From: Azospirillum melinis
GTDB taxonomy: Bacteria; Pseudomonadota; Alphaproteobacteria; Azospirillales; Azospirillaceae
Reading direction: 5' to 3'
DNA: 64,000 bases
Assembly (NCBI RefSeq): GCF_013340935.1
Contig: NZ_WHOS01000011.1
Coordinates: 1-64,000 of the forward strand
Numbering within the stretch: the first letter of the stretch is position 1; every line of letters starts with the position of its first letter. The translations under genes were made by a program, and so were the position numbers. This document shows, one piece after another, positions 42,823-53,187 of this stretch. Under the pieces are notes generated by a model, which did not search any database, was not told the origin of the DNA, and worked only from the letters and a program-made list of their open reading frames with translations.

Positions 42823-44408
42823 ACCGCTTTGCCGCGCTGATCGACGCGCTGGTCTTCATGCCGTCGCGCAACGGAAAGATCCGCCTGCTGGTCGAGCATT
42901 TCGCCACCGCGCCGGACCCCGAGCGCGGCTGGGCGCTGGCGGCGCTGACCGGGGCGCTCAGCTTCCGTGAGGCCAAGCCGGCGGCGATCCGCGAGCTGGC
43001 GGCGACCAGGGTCGATCCGGACCTGCTGGCGCTGTCCTACGACTATGTCGGCGATCTGGCGGAGACGGTGGCGCTGATCTGGCCGGAACGACCGGAGCGG
43101 TCCAACAGCCTGCCGCCCAGCCTGGACGAGGTGGTGGAGGCGCTGCGGGCCGCCAAGCGCGGGCAGGTGATCGGGCTGGTGGAGGGCTGGCTCGACACGC
43201 TCGACTCGTCGGGCCGCTTCGCCCTCTTGAAGCTGATCACCGGGGCGTTGCGCATCGGCGTCTCGGCCAGGCTCGCCAAGACGGCGCTGGCGGAATGGGG
43301 CAAGGCGGCGCGGCCGGAGGTGAGCGTCGACGATGTCGAGGAGGTCTGGCACGGGCTGACCGCGCCCTATGTGGAGCTGTTCGCCTGGCTGGAGGGGCGG
43401 GCGGAGCGGCCGGCGACCGGAGCCGGCGCCGGTTTCCGCCCGATGATGCTGTCCCACCCGCTGGAGGAGGAGGACCGCGCCGCGCTCGATCCCGCCGCCT
43501 ATGCCGCGGAATGGAAATGGGACGGCATCCGCGTGCAGATGGTGGCGCGCGGCGGAGAGCGGCGGCTCTACAGCCGCACCGGCGACGACGTGTCCGGCGC
43601 CTTCCCCGACATCGTCGATCACATGAGTTTCGACGCGGTGCTGGACGGCGAGCTGCTGGTGGCGCGCGACGGGGTGGTGGCGCCCTTCAACGATCTGCAG
43701 CAGCGCCTCAACCGCAAGACGGTGACGGCGCAGATGCTGCGCGACGGGCCGGCCTGGGTGCGGCTCTACGACATCCTGTTCGACGGCGATGAGGATCTGC
43801 GCGGGCTGTCCTTCGTCGAGCGGCGCGCCCGGCTGGAGCGCTGGTACGAGGCGGTGCGGCCGCGCCGGATGGATTTGTCGCCGCTGGTGCCGTTCGACCG
43901 GTGGGACGAGCTGGTCGCCTTGCGCGAAGGCGCGCGGGAGAACGGCATCGAGGGGCTGATGCTGAAGCGGCGCGACAGCGCCTACCTCGCCGGGCGGCCG
44001 AAGGGGCCGTGGTTCAAGTGGAAGCGCGGGGCGCTGACGCTCGACACCGTGATGATGTACGCCCAGCGCGGCCACGGGAAGCGGTCGAGCTATTATTCGG
44101 ACTACACGTTCGGCGTCTGGCGCGGCGAGGAGCTGGTGCCGGTCGGCAAAGCCTATTCCGGCTTCACCGACGCCGAACTGGTCGAGTTGGACCGCTGGGT
44201 GCGCAACCACACCACCCGCCGCTACGGCCCGGTGCGCGAGGTGGAGGCCGGGCTGGTGCTGGAGGTCGCCTTCGACAGCGTGCACCCGTCGAACCGGCAC
44301 AAGAGCGGGCTCGCCATGCGCTTCCCCCGCGTCCACCGCATCCGCTGGGACAAGCCAGCGCACGAGGCCGACCGGCTGGAGACGCTGGCGGCGATGGTGG
44401 CGGGGTAA
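42819..44408 (+). CDS. ATP-dependent DNA ligase (cisplatin-repair cassette type)
   Basis: A 529-residue ligase from GTG 42819, coupled to the exonuclease gene by GTGA. An N-terminal DNA-binding domain (about 1-195) precedes the catalytic core with the AMP-accepting lysine in WKWDGIRVQ near residue 231, DGELLVAR, and GLMLKRRDSAY, then an OB-fold domain ending with SGLAMRFPRVHRIRWDK. It seals nicks with ATP. The usual helicase and phosphoesterase genes do not follow; a lipoprotein gene on the other strand does. Confidence 0.94.
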   Translation: MNRFAALIDALVFMPSRNGKIRLLVEHFATAPDPERGWALAALTGALSFREAKPAAIRELAATRVDPDLLALSYDYVGDLAETVALIWPERPERSNSLPPSLDEVVEALRAAKRGQVIGLVEGWLDTLDSSGRFALLKLITGALRIGVSARLAKTALAEWGKAARPEVSVDDVEEVWHGLTAPYVELFAWLEGRAERPATGAGAGFRPMMLSHPLEEEDRAALDPAAYAAEWKWDGIRVQMVARGGERRLYSRTGDDVSGAFPDIVDHMSFDAVLDGELLVARDGVVAPFNDLQQRLNRKTVTAQMLRDGPAWVRLYDILFDGDEDLRGLSFVERRARLERWYEAVRPRRMDLSPLVPFDRWDELVALREGARENGIEGLMLKRRDSAYLAGRPKGPWFKWKRGALTLDTVMMYAQRGHGKRSSYYSDYTFGVWRGEELVPVGKAYSGFTDAELVELDRWVRNHTTRRYGPVREVEAGLVLEVAFDSVHPSNRHKSGLAMRFPRVHRIRWDKPAHEADRLETLAAMVAG

Positions 44409-44419
44409 GGCGGCAAGCC

Positions 44420-44626
44420 CTACCGCAGCGGAGAGGTCACCACGTCGACGGAGGTTTCCGCCACGGTGCCGACCACGTCGACGGCGGTGCCGGCGATGCT
44501 GGCGGCACCGCTGGCCACGCCGGTGACGGCGCCGCAGCCGGTCAGCGAACCGCCGAGCAACAGCAGGGCGGCGAGCGGAAGAAGGCGGCGCGAGACGGGG
44601 CGGCGGGACGTGGAGCGGCGGGACAT
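44420..44626 (-). CDS. Small lipoprotein
   Basis: A 68-residue protein with Arg-rich start, a hydrophobic stretch and lipobox LTGC, followed by an Ala/Val/Thr-rich helical tail. Ribosome site GGAGG lies before ATG 44626. Probably attached to a cell-envelope membrane. Function unknown. Confidence 0.75.
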   Translation of the reverse strand: MSRRSTSRRPVSRRLLPLAALLLLGGSLTGCGAVTGVASGAASIAGTAVDVVGTVAETSVDVVTSPLR

Positions 44627-44989
44627 GGCGTCCTCCAAAAAACCGGAAACGGATCCGGATACGGGTCCGGTTGGCGATTGCAGCACGCAATTCCGACCGA
44701 AAGGTTAATTCCGGCATTTGGCGCAAGAGCGGTGGATTTCGCCGCCGCACGGCGCGGCGTCTTTGCAGGCCCATGCCGAGTATTACAAGTAATTCATCGC
44801 GGTGTAATACCTTGATGTAGGTTCTCGCAAGGGCGCGGACGGGCTACAGGAGATGGGCATGGCTGTCATGAAGAATTCTCCGTTTTGCGGACATGTTTCT
44901 GCATAGCCGTATTCACTTCCAGCCCCATATCTGGCTTGCCGACCGAGGAAAGATGTCTGCAATCGATTGACTGGTTGGGAAAGACACAG

Positions 44990-46153
44990 ATGCGTGACGG
45001 ATCCTTTGCCGATCTCATCGCCCCCTATGATCGGGTGGCGCTCGTCCTTCAGGGTGGCGGCGCGCTCGGCGCCTATCAGGCGGGCGTCGTCGAGGGGCTG
45101 TTCAAGCACGACATCCATCCGACCTGGGTGGCCGGCGTGTCGATCGGCGCCATCAACGCGGCGCTGATCGCCGGCAACCCGCCGGAGCGGCGCTGCGCCG
45201 CGCTGTCGGAGTTCTGGAGCCGCATCGCCCCGCCCTCGCCCTGGGAAGGGGCGGAGGCGCTGTGGCGGCGGCTCGATCCCGACGGGCCATCGATCTCGGT
45301 CCTCAACCAGTGGAGCGCGTGGCGGACGGCGCTGTCCGGGCAGCCCGGCTTCTTCCGGCCACGGCCGGCGGTGGAATGGGCGGCGGCCGGTCCCTTCGCC
45401 GGGCCAACCAGCTTCTACGACACGGCACCGCTGAAGAAGACGCTGGAGGATCTGATCGACTTCGACCGGATCAACCGGGGCGACATCCGGCTGTCGCTGG
45501 GGGCGGTCGATGTGCTGACCGGCAACTCGATCTATTTCGACACCGAGACCCACCGGATCGGGCCGGAGCATGTGATGGCGAGTGGCGCCCTGCCGCCCGG
45601 CTTCGCACCCGTGGAGATCGACGGCGGCTTCTACTGGGATGGCGGGCTGGTCTCCAACACGCCGCTCGACCATGTGCTGGAGGACCGGCCGCGCCGCGAC
45701 ACGCTGGTCTTCCAGGTCGATCTGTGGAGCGCCAGCGGCCAGGTGCCGCGCGGCATGTCGGAGGTGCTGGAGCGGCAGAAGGACATCACCTATTCCAGCC
45801 GCACCCGCTTCAACACCGACAAGGTCACCTACGAACAGACCCTGCGCAACCAGCTGGTGACGCTGCTCGACCGGCTGCCGGAGGACCTCCGGGACACGCC
45901 GGAGGCGAAAGCGCTGCGGAGCGCCGCCTGCGGGGCGGCGGTCAACATCATCCACCTGATCTACCGCCGCAAAAGCTACGAACGCGACAGCAAGGACTAC
46001 GAGTTCTCCAACGCCGGCATGCGGGAGCATTGGGAAAGCGGCCTTGCCGACACGCTTGCCACGCTTGCCCACCCGGACTGGCTGGCGATGCCGCCGCGGC
46101 TGGGTGGACCCGTCACGCACGACCTGCTGCGCGACGACGGAAAGCCGGACTGA
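44990..46153 (+). CDS. Patatin-like phospholipase (DUF3734 type)
   Basis: A 387-residue lipid hydrolase. The oxyanion loop LQGGGALGAYQAG begins near residue 19, the nucleophile elbow is GVSIGAINAAL, and the catalytic aspartate is in YWDGGLVSNTP. The C-terminal DUF3734 region follows. ATG 44990 follows GGGAAAG. It lies 60 bp before the 3-hydroxybutyrate dehydrogenase gene, an arrangement that suggests work on storage polyester or membrane lipid. Confidence 0.92.
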   Translation: MRDGSFADLIAPYDRVALVLQGGGALGAYQAGVVEGLFKHDIHPTWVAGVSIGAINAALIAGNPPERRCAALSEFWSRIAPPSPWEGAEALWRRLDPDGPSISVLNQWSAWRTALSGQPGFFRPRPAVEWAAAGPFAGPTSFYDTAPLKKTLEDLIDFDRINRGDIRLSLGAVDVLTGNSIYFDTETHRIGPEHVMASGALPPGFAPVEIDGGFYWDGGLVSNTPLDHVLEDRPRRDTLVFQVDLWSASGQVPRGMSEVLERQKDITYSSRTRFNTDKVTYEQTLRNQLVTLLDRLPEDLRDTPEAKALRSAACGAAVNIIHLIYRRKSYERDSKDYEFSNAGMREHWESGLADTLATLAHPDWLAMPPRLGGPVTHDLLRDDGKPD

Positions 46154-46213
46154 CCGGCCCTCTTTGCCAGGAATCAACCGTTACCGACCTTTCGACCGAA
46201 CAGGAGCGGACCC

Positions 46214-46993
46214 ATGCGTTTGCAGGACAAAGTTGCCGTCATCACCGGGGCGGCGAGCGGAATCGGGCTGGAGATCGCCCGGACCTTCGCCCGCGAGGGT
46301 GCCAAGGTCGTCATCGCCGACCTGAACCAGGCCGGTGCCGATGCCGCCGCGGCCAGCCTGGACCCCACGGGGAAACGGGCTCTCGGCGTCGCCATGGACG
46401 TGACCGACGAGGCCCAGGTCGATGCCGGCATGGCCCGTGCCGCCGACGCTTTTGGCCGCATCGACATCCTGGTCAGCAATGCCGGCATCCAGACCGTGGC
46501 ACCGGTCGAGCAGTTCGAGTTCGCCAAGTGGAAGCAACTCCTGTCCATCCATCTGGACGGCGCCTTCCTGACCACGCGCGCCGCCCTGCGGGCGATGTAC
46601 AAGCAGGGTGGCGGCAGCATCATCTACATGGGATCGGTCCACTCCAAGGAGGCCTCGGCGCTGAAGGCGCCCTATGTCACCGCCAAGCATGGGCTGATCG
46701 GCCTTGCCAAGGTGGTCGCCAAGGAGGGGGCGGCGCATGGCGTGCGCGCCAACGTGATCTGCCCCGGCTTCGTCCGCACCCCGCTGGTCGAGAAGCAGAT
46801 CCCCGAACAGGCCAAGGAGCTTGGCATCTCCGAAGAGGACGTGGTGAAGAAGGTGATGCTGAAGGAGACCGTCGACGGTGAGTTCACCACGGTCGAGGAC
46901 GTCGCCCAGGCCGCCCTGTTCTTCGCGTCCTTCGAGTCCAACGCGCTGACCGGCCAGTCGCTGGTCGTCAGCCACGGCTGGTTCATGCAATAG
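46214..46993 (+). CDS. bdhA: 3-hydroxybutyrate dehydrogenase
   Basis: A 259-residue short-chain dehydrogenase that oxidises 3-hydroxybutyrate to acetoacetate with [15 protein letters not shown] is the cofactor loop, NAGIQ follows, catalytic Ser is in GSVHSKEAS, and Tyr and Lys are in YVTAKHG. The C-terminus SHGWFMQ is typical of this enzyme. Probably co-transcribed with the patatin gene for polyhydroxybutyrate use. A terminator follows. Confidence 0.95.
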   Translation: MRLQDKVAVITGAASGIGLEIARTFAREGAKVVIADLNQAGADAAAASLDPTGKRALGVAMDVTDEAQVDAGMARAADAFGRIDILVSNAGIQTVAPVEQFEFAKWKQLLSIHLDGAFLTTRAALRAMYKQGGGSIIYMGSVHSKEASALKAPYVTAKHGLIGLAKVVAKEGAAHGVRANVICPGFVRTPLVEKQIPEQAKELGISEEDVVKKVMLKETVDGEFTTVEDVAQAALFFASFESNALTGQSLVVSHGWFMQ

Positions 46994-47017
46994 GCGCGGG
47001 CAAGCCTGCCGGAACGG

Positions 47018-47052
47018 AAAAAGGCGTCGGGTCATCGGCCCGACGCCTTTTT
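47018..47052. terminator. Bidirectional terminator
   Basis: A perfect 14-bp stem (47018-47031 with 47039-47052) rich in A before and T after. It serves the convergent bdhA and chemoreceptor genes. Confidence 0.9.
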
Positions 47053-47098
47053 CTTTTCAAGATGCACCGATCTGTTCAGCGGCGGTTTGCGCCCCCTC

Positions 47099-49621
47099 TC
47101 AGAACTCCTTCCAGTCGTCGTCGTCGCTGGTGCTGTGCTTCAGGACCGGGACCGCGGCGGTGGTGCGGGTGGAGGAGTCGGCGCGGGTGGCCGGCTTGGC
47201 CGTCGCATGGGCCGTGCCGTTGCCGCGGGCGGCGGGCTTCACCGCCGGCTTGGCGGCGGCGCGGGCCTGAGTGGGGGCCGGAGCGCGGCGGGTGGTGGTG
47301 ACCGCCGGTGCGGCATGGACCGCCGCCATCGCGCGCGGCGCCGGGGCATAACCGAAGCCGGTCGCGCCGAAGCCGGCCGCCTGATCGAACTTGAAGAAGC
47401 CGACCAGCGACTTCAGGTCGGTCGCCTGTCCGCTCATCGCCTGGGCGGCGGCGGTGGTCTCCTCCACCAGGGCGGCGTTCTTCTGGGTCATCTCGTCCAT
47501 GTTGGCGACGGTCGAGTTGATCTCGTCCAGCGCCGTCGCCTGTTCGGCCGAAGCCGAAGCCATCTCGGCGATCAGGGTCGCCACCTGCTGCACGCCGGAC
47601 ACGATGCCTTGCAACGCGTCGCCGGCCTTGCTGACCAGATCGACACCGTCCTTCACCTGGGCATCGCTGTCCAGGATCAAGCCCTTGATCTCCTTCGAGG
47701 CCTGGGCGGAGCGCTGGGCGAGCTGCCGCACCTCCTGCGCCACCACGGCGAAGCCGCGCCCGGCGTCGCCGGCCCGCGCCGCCTCCACCGCCGCGTTCAG
47801 CGCCAGCAGGTTGGTCTGGAAGGCGATCTCGTCGATCACCCCGATGATGTCGGTGATCTTGCGGCTGGATTCCTCGATCCGGCGCATCGCCTCGATGGCG
47901 GAGCCGGCAACGCCGCCGCCCGATTCGGCGGACCCGCGGGCCTGTGTCGCCATCACGTTGGCGCGCTGGGCGTTCTCGGCGTTGGACCGCACGGTCGCCC
48001 CCAGCTCCTCCATGCTGGCCGCGGTCTCTTCCAGCGAGGAGGCCTGCTGTTCGGTGCGGTCGGCGAGGTCGGAGGAGCCGAGAGACACTTCCGCGGCGGC
48101 GGCGGCGATGGTTTCGGCGGCCTGGGTGATCTGGCCGACGATCTCCGCCAGCCGGGTGGAGGTGGTGTTGACGTCGGTCTTCACCCGCTCGAAGGCGCCC
48201 TGGTAATCGCGGGTGACGCGGCGGTTCAGGTCGCCCTGGGCCAGTGCCGCCAGCACCTCGCCCAGGTCGGCGATCACCGCCTCCACCGTGTCGGTCAGGC
48301 GGTTGATGCCCTCCGACATGGTCCTGTAGAAGCCGTCCTTGCCGGCCAGATCGATGCGGCGTTCCAGGTCACCCTTCGACACCGCGTCGATCAGTGTGGC
48401 GATCTCCTCGCCGATGGCCTGCTCGCGGGCGCGCTGGGCCTCGGCGGCGCGGCGCTCGGCCTCCAGCCTGTCGCGCTCCGCCTCGTCCATCCGCTTCTTC
48501 TCGATGGCGTTCTCCTTGAACACCAGCACGGCCTTGGCCATGCTGCCGATCTCGTCGCGGTTGGCGAGCGCCGGAACGTCCACCGTGAGGTTGCCGGCGG
48601 CCAGTTCCGTCATCGTGCCGGTCATCTGCACCACCGGGCGGACGATGGAGCGCGCGGTGATCAGCGCAATCGCGATGCCGAGCACAAAAGCGCCCACCGC
48701 CATGCCGATCATCAGCGTGCTGGTGTTGTCCATATCGTCCTGCGCGGCGGTCAGCACCGTCTTGCGGGCGTCGGTCTGCGCGAGAATGACCTTGTCCACC
48801 AGGGCGGCGAACTCCTCCGCCTCCTGGGCCATGGTGTTGAAAGCCAGGGTCTGGGCGTCGTTTACGGCGGTGACGACGCGGTTGAAGCTCTCCAGATAGC
48901 GGCTGCCGATCTGTACCGCCTCCTCGGCGGCGCGCTTCTGGACCGGGTCGGCCAGACGGGGGGGAAGTGCTGAGGCCGCCTTGATGAAGCCGTCCATCCG
49001 GCTGCGCACCTCGTCCGCCGCCTTTGCCGACGGGTCCGTCAGGAAGCGCTGCGCGCTGAGACGGGCGAGGATCAGAGATTCCTGAGCTTGGCCGGCATAG
49101 GCGGCGGACTCGAAGTCGCCGGAGGCGATGCCGGTGGTGACGACCCGGCTCAGCCCCTCCCGCGCCTTCTGGCCCAGCGGCATCAGATCTTCCGACACCA
49201 CACGGTCGCGCTGCTCGCGCAGCTTGACCAGCTGACCGAAATTGGACCCGTAGCTGTCGAACTGCTGGATCATCCGCTCGATGAGGGCGCGGCGTCCGGG
49301 GTCCAGCGAAACATCGCGGGCGGTGTGCAGCAGCTCGCCCAGCTTCTTCTGCTGCGCCTGGATCGGCGCGATCAGCGTGTTGCTGCCGGAGAAGGAGTAA
49401 TTGACCACATTGCGGCGCATGTCCGAGACCGAGCCGTCGATGTCAGAAATCCGGAGCGAGTTGTCGGAGATCGCCCCATAACGGGTGAAGCCGCTCTGCA
49501 CCGTCGACAGCGACCGCACGCCCAGTGCTGCCACCAGGACGAGAAGGGCGAGGATCAGGAGGAAGCCCACCTGGATGCGGGTGCCCACCTTGAATCGGCT
49601 GGCGAAACTGGCGTTCTGCAT
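47099..49621 (-). CDS. Methyl-accepting chemotaxis protein
   Basis: An 840-residue chemoreceptor. First membrane span about 15-38, a large helical periplasmic sensor to about 300, second span about 305-328, a HAMP domain, a second HAMP-like segment, then the signalling domain with the conserved hairpin IAFQTNLLALNAAVEAARAG. An Ala/Pro/Thr-rich linker leads to a C-terminal DDWKEF, similar to the tether that recruits the methylation enzymes in other receptors. ATG 49621 is used; the frame extends 30 codons upstream without support. Confidence 0.94.
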   Translation of the reverse strand: MQNASFASRFKVGTRIQVGFLLILALLVLVAALGVRSLSTVQSGFTRYGAISDNSLRISDIDGSVSDMRRNVVNYSFSGSNTLIAPIQAQQKKLGELLHTARDVSLDPGRRALIERMIQQFDSYGSNFGQLVKLREQRDRVVSEDLMPLGQKAREGLSRVVTTGIASGDFESAAYAGQAQESLILARLSAQRFLTDPSAKAADEVRSRMDGFIKAASALPPRLADPVQKRAAEEAVQIGSRYLESFNRVVTAVNDAQTLAFNTMAQEAEEFAALVDKVILAQTDARKTVLTAAQDDMDNTSTLMIGMAVGAFVLGIAIALITARSIVRPVVQMTGTMTELAAGNLTVDVPALANRDEIGSMAKAVLVFKENAIEKKRMDEAERDRLEAERRAAEAQRAREQAIGEEIATLIDAVSKGDLERRIDLAGKDGFYRTMSEGINRLTDTVEAVIADLGEVLAALAQGDLNRRVTRDYQGAFERVKTDVNTTSTRLAEIVGQITQAAETIAAAAAEVSLGSSDLADRTEQQASSLEETAASMEELGATVRSNAENAQRANVMATQARGSAESGGGVAGSAIEAMRRIEESSRKITDIIGVIDEIAFQTNLLALNAAVEAARAGDAGRGFAVVAQEVRQLAQRSAQASKEIKGLILDSDAQVKDGVDLVSKAGDALQGIVSGVQQVATLIAEMASASAEQATALDEINSTVANMDEMTQKNAALVEETTAAAQAMSGQATDLKSLVGFFKFDQAAGFGATGFGYAPAPRAMAAVHAAPAVTTTRRAPAPTQARAAAKPAVKPAARGNGTAHATAKPATRADSSTRTTAAVPVLKHSTSDDDDWKEF

Positions 49622-49894
49622 GGTCAACTGCCTTGGTCTGCGGATCGGGTCGAACGCGATACGCCCGGCAGGGTAGAGGAAAGTGGTTTCCAGTCCGTTG
49701 CCATGGCGCAAGGAAATGCGCGGAAAGCGCCCCTGGGACGCGGCAAAATCGTGTCAAAGCCGTGACCCGGGGCTTTGACGATGCGGCGGCGGTCCCTAGG
49801 TTACGTCGCCTGCACAGCATTCGGGCGACGGTCCTTCGGGGGCCGGTCTCCCCTGGGCCGGCAGATATCACCGTAAAGGCTACTGAAAAATCCG

Positions 49895-51802
49895 ATGCGC
49901 CGCAGCCTCCCGCCCACCTCCGACACCAGCGCCTTCACCCGCCCGTCCGGCGACCTGCGCGCCGCGATCCGCTCCCTGGGCCCCTACATCTGGCCCCGCG
50001 ATTCCGTGGAAACGCGGGTGCGGGTGGTGCTGGCGATGCTGCTGCTGATCGGCGCCAAGGTCGCCAACGTCTATGTGCCGATCTTCTACAAGCATGCGGT
50101 GGACGCGCTGACGCCCGCCAGCGCCGGCGGCAGTGTGGGGCTGGGAGGGGGCCCGGGCGCGGCGGTGACCATTCCGTTGGGGCTGATCGTCGCATACGGC
50201 CTTGCCCGCGTGACCTCGCTGGTCTTCGCCGAACTGCGCGACGCCGTCTTCGCGACGGTGGCGCAGCGGACCATCCGCCGGGTGGCGCTGTCGGTGTTCC
50301 GGCATCTGCACGCGCTGTCGCTGCGCTTCCATCTGGAACGCCAGACCGGCGGCCTGACCCGCTCGCTGGAGCGCGGAACCCGCGCCATCGAGTCGCTGCT
50401 GCGCTACACGCTGTTCTCCATCGTGCCGACGCTGGTGGAGATCGCGCTGGTCTGCGCCATCCTGTGGAAGCTGTTCAGCGTCTGGTTCGCGCTGGCGACC
50501 TTCGTCACGGTGATGGGCTACATCCTCTACACCTTCTTCGTGTCGGAATGGCGCATCAAGTTCCGCCGCCTGATGAACGACACCGACAGCAAGGCCAACA
50601 CCAAGGCGATCGACAGCCTGCTGAACTACGAGACGGTCAAGTATTTCGGCAACGAGGAGCATGAGGCCCGCCGTTACGACGGTGCGCTGCAAAGCTACGA
50701 GAAGGCGGCGGTGCGCAGCCAGCAGAGCCTGTCGCTGCTGAATGTCGGGCAGTCGGCGATCATCTCGCTGGGGCTGGCGGCGGTGATGGGCATGGCCGCC
50801 AAGGGCATCGTCGACGGCAGCATGTCGCTGGGCGACTTCGTTCTGGTGAACACCTATCTGTTGCAGCTCTACCAGCCGCTGAACTTCTTCGGCGTCGTCT
50901 ATCGCGAGATCAAGCAGTCGCTGATCGACATCGAATCGATGGTGACGCTGCTGGCGGTCGACCGCGAGGTGGCCGACGGCCCCGATGCGAAGCCGCTGGC
51001 GGTCGAAGGGGCGGAGCTGCGCTTCGAAGGGGTGGAGTTCGGCTATGACCCGCGCCGGCCGATCCTGAAGGATGTCAGCTTCACCGTGCCGGCCGGCAGG
51101 ACGGTCGCCATCGTCGGCCCGTCGGGTGCCGGCAAGTCCACCATCAGCCGGCTGCTGTTCCGCTTCTACGACGTCAATGGCGGGCGGGTGCTGATCGACG
51201 GGCAGGACATCCGCGGGGTGACCCAGGCGTCGCTGCGCGCCTCCATCGGCATCGTCCCGCAGGACACGGTGCTGTTCAACGACACCGTCTTCTACAACAT
51301 CGCCTATGGCCGCCCCGGCGCCAGCCCGGCGGAGGTGGAGCGGGCGGCCCGGCTGGCCCACATCCATGACTTCATCATGGCGCTGCCCGACGGCTACCAG
51401 ACCACGGTGGGCGAGCGCGGGCTGAAGCTGTCCGGCGGCGAGAAGCAGCGGGTCGCCATCGCCCGCACCATCCTGAAGGACCCGGCGATCCTGCTGTTCG
51501 ACGAGGCGACCAGCGCGCTCGACACCCACACCGAGCGGGAAATCCAGGCCAACCTGCGCGAGGTCAGCCGCGGCCGCACCACGCTGGTGATCGCCCACCG
51601 GCTGTCCACCGTGATCGACGCCGACGAGATCCTGGTGCTGGAGGCCGGCCGGGTGATCGAGCGCGGCCACCACAGCGACCTGCTGGCCGCCCGTGGCGCC
51701 TATGCCGCCCTGTGGGCGCGGCAGCAGGAGGCGAGTCAGGCTTCGGTTGGGTCATCGGCCGGGGGCCCGGCGCCGCTGCCCGGCGTGCTGGCGCCGACCT
51801 GA
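49895..51802 (+). CDS. ABC exporter, Atm1/HMT1 type
   Basis: A 635-residue half-transporter with six membrane spans in residues about 40-330 and an ATPase domain with Walker A GPSGAGKSTISR, signature LSGGEKQR and Walker B ILLFDEATSALD. The N-terminal sequence and YETVKYFGNEEHEA are typical of the Atm1 group, which exports glutathione-linked sulfur or metal compounds. It is divergent from the chemoreceptor and 23 bp before the heme oxygenase gene. Confidence 0.92.
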   Translation: MRRSLPPTSDTSAFTRPSGDLRAAIRSLGPYIWPRDSVETRVRVVLAMLLLIGAKVANVYVPIFYKHAVDALTPASAGGSVGLGGGPGAAVTIPLGLIVAYGLARVTSLVFAELRDAVFATVAQRTIRRVALSVFRHLHALSLRFHLERQTGGLTRSLERGTRAIESLLRYTLFSIVPTLVEIALVCAILWKLFSVWFALATFVTVMGYILYTFFVSEWRIKFRRLMNDTDSKANTKAIDSLLNYETVKYFGNEEHEARRYDGALQSYEKAAVRSQQSLSLLNVGQSAIISLGLAAVMGMAAKGIVDGSMSLGDFVLVNTYLLQLYQPLNFFGVVYREIKQSLIDIESMVTLLAVDREVADGPDAKPLAVEGAELRFEGVEFGYDPRRPILKDVSFTVPAGRTVAIVGPSGAGKSTISRLLFRFYDVNGGRVLIDGQDIRGVTQASLRASIGIVPQDTVLFNDTVFYNIAYGRPGASPAEVERAARLAHIHDFIMALPDGYQTTVGERGLKLSGGEKQRVAIARTILKDPAILLFDEATSALDTHTEREIQANLREVSRGRTTLVIAHRLSTVIDADEILVLEAGRVIERGHHSDLLAARGAYAALWARQQEASQASVGSSAGGPAPLPGVLAPT

Positions 51803-51825
51803 GCCGGAAGCGGGGAGCAGAGATC

Positions 51826-52401
51826 ATGGGACCGGCAAGGCAGGCGCTGCGCACCGCGACGCGGGAGAGCCACGACCGTCTGGACAAGGCCGAGGTGCTG
51901 CAACCTCTGGTCCGGCCGGACATCACTCAGGCGCAATATGTCCGCGCGCTGGCCGTTCTCCACGGCTTCAACGCACCGGTGGAGCGGAGGCTGGGGGAGG
52001 CCGGGGGAGACGGCGCGGCGCGGCTGGCGCTGCTGCGCGAGGATCTGCGGGTGCTGGGCGCCGATCCGGACGCGCTGCCGGAGATGGTTGGCCTGCCGCC
52101 GCTGGACAGCGCGCCGGCCCGGCTGGCGGCGCGCTACGTGCTGGACGGCTCGGCCCATGGCGGACGGGCGATGCTGCCGGGGATCACGCGCGCGCTGGGC
52201 CATGACGCCCGGCGCGGCGCCCGCTTCCTGGCATCGGACGGGCTGGACATGGCAGGGGCCTGGAAGGCGCTGATGGTCCGGCTGGAGCAGGAGCTTGCCG
52301 ACCCCGCCGCACTCGCTGCCGCCTGCACCACCGCCGCCGGCCTGTTCACGGCGCTGGAGACGTGGACGGCCGAGCAGTGGATGACAGAACAGAGGGGTTG
52401 A
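51826..52401 (+). CDS. Biliverdin-producing heme oxygenase
   Basis: A 191-residue all-helical enzyme that opens heme to biliverdin, CO and iron. The proximal-histidine region RTATRESHDRLD is near residue 15, and YVLDGSAHGGR matches the distal region of bacteriophytochrome-linked heme oxygenases. No phytochrome gene is in the window, so the role may be iron release or pigment supply. Start ATG 51826 follows GGGGAG. Confidence 0.85.
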   Translation: MGPARQALRTATRESHDRLDKAEVLQPLVRPDITQAQYVRALAVLHGFNAPVERRLGEAGGDGAARLALLREDLRVLGADPDALPEMVGLPPLDSAPARLAARYVLDGSAHGGRAMLPGITRALGHDARRGARFLASDGLDMAGAWKALMVRLEQELADPAALAAACTTAAGLFTALETWTAEQWMTEQRG

Positions 52402-52473
52402 AACTGGCATCCGGCCCCATCCCTTGCTAGGGTGCCGGACCATTCTCATCCGGGTTCTGGAGACCACCTTCCC

Positions 52474-53187
52474 ATGACCGCGCCAGCCTCGCGCATCTAT
52501 TGCTCCGTCGACACCACCGAGATCGACGCCGCCCGCCGCATCGCCGGGCAGGTGGCGGGGGCCGTCGGCGGCATCAAGCTGGGGCTGGAGTTCTTCATCG
52601 CTCAGGGGCCGGCCGGCGTCCGCGCCGTGGTGGGCGAGGACGGCCCGCCGCTGTTCCTCGACCTGAAGTTGCACGACATCCCCAACACGGTGGCCGGCGG
52701 CGTGCGCGCGGCGCTGCCGCTGAAGCCGGCCTTCATGACCTTCCACAGCGCCGGCGGCCCGGCGATGATGCGCGCGGCGGCGGAGACGGCGGCCACCGCC
52801 GGAGCCGACCGGCCGAAGATCCTGGCCGTCACCGTGCTGACCAGCCTGGACGAGGACGATCTGGGCGCGGTCGGGCAGTCGGTGCCGGTGGCCGATCAGG
52901 TTGTGCGGCTGGCCAGGCTGGCCAAGGCGTCGGGGGTGGACGGCGTCGTCTGCTCGCCGGCCGAGGTGGCGCTGGTGCGCGCCGCCTGCGGTCCCGACTT
53001 CATCCTGATGGTGCCCGGCATCCGCCCGGCCTGGGCCGCCACCAACGACCAGAAGCGCTTCATGACCCCGGCGGAGGCGCTGGCCGCCGGTGCCGACCAT
53101 CTGGTGATCGGCCGGCCGATCACCGCCGAGCCCGACCCGGCCGCCGCCGCCCGCCGCATCGTCGCGGAGATTGAGGAGACCGCATGA
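52474..53187 (+). CDS. pyrF: Orotidine 5'-phosphate decarboxylase
   Basis: A 237-residue TIM-barrel enzyme for the last step of UMP synthesis. The catalytic DLKLHDIPNTV holds the Asp-Lys-Asp set near residues 60-65, and VPGIRP plus VIGRPI form the phosphate site. It overlaps trpF by 4 bp. Confidence 0.95.
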   Translation: MTAPASRIYCSVDTTEIDAARRIAGQVAGAVGGIKLGLEFFIAQGPAGVRAVVGEDGPPLFLDLKLHDIPNTVAGGVRAALPLKPAFMTFHSAGGPAMMRAAAETAATAGADRPKILAVTVLTSLDEDDLGAVGQSVPVADQVVRLARLAKASGVDGVVCSPAEVALVRAACGPDFILMVPGIRPAWAATNDQKRFMTPAEALAAGADHLVIGRPITAEPDPAAAARRIVAEIEETA

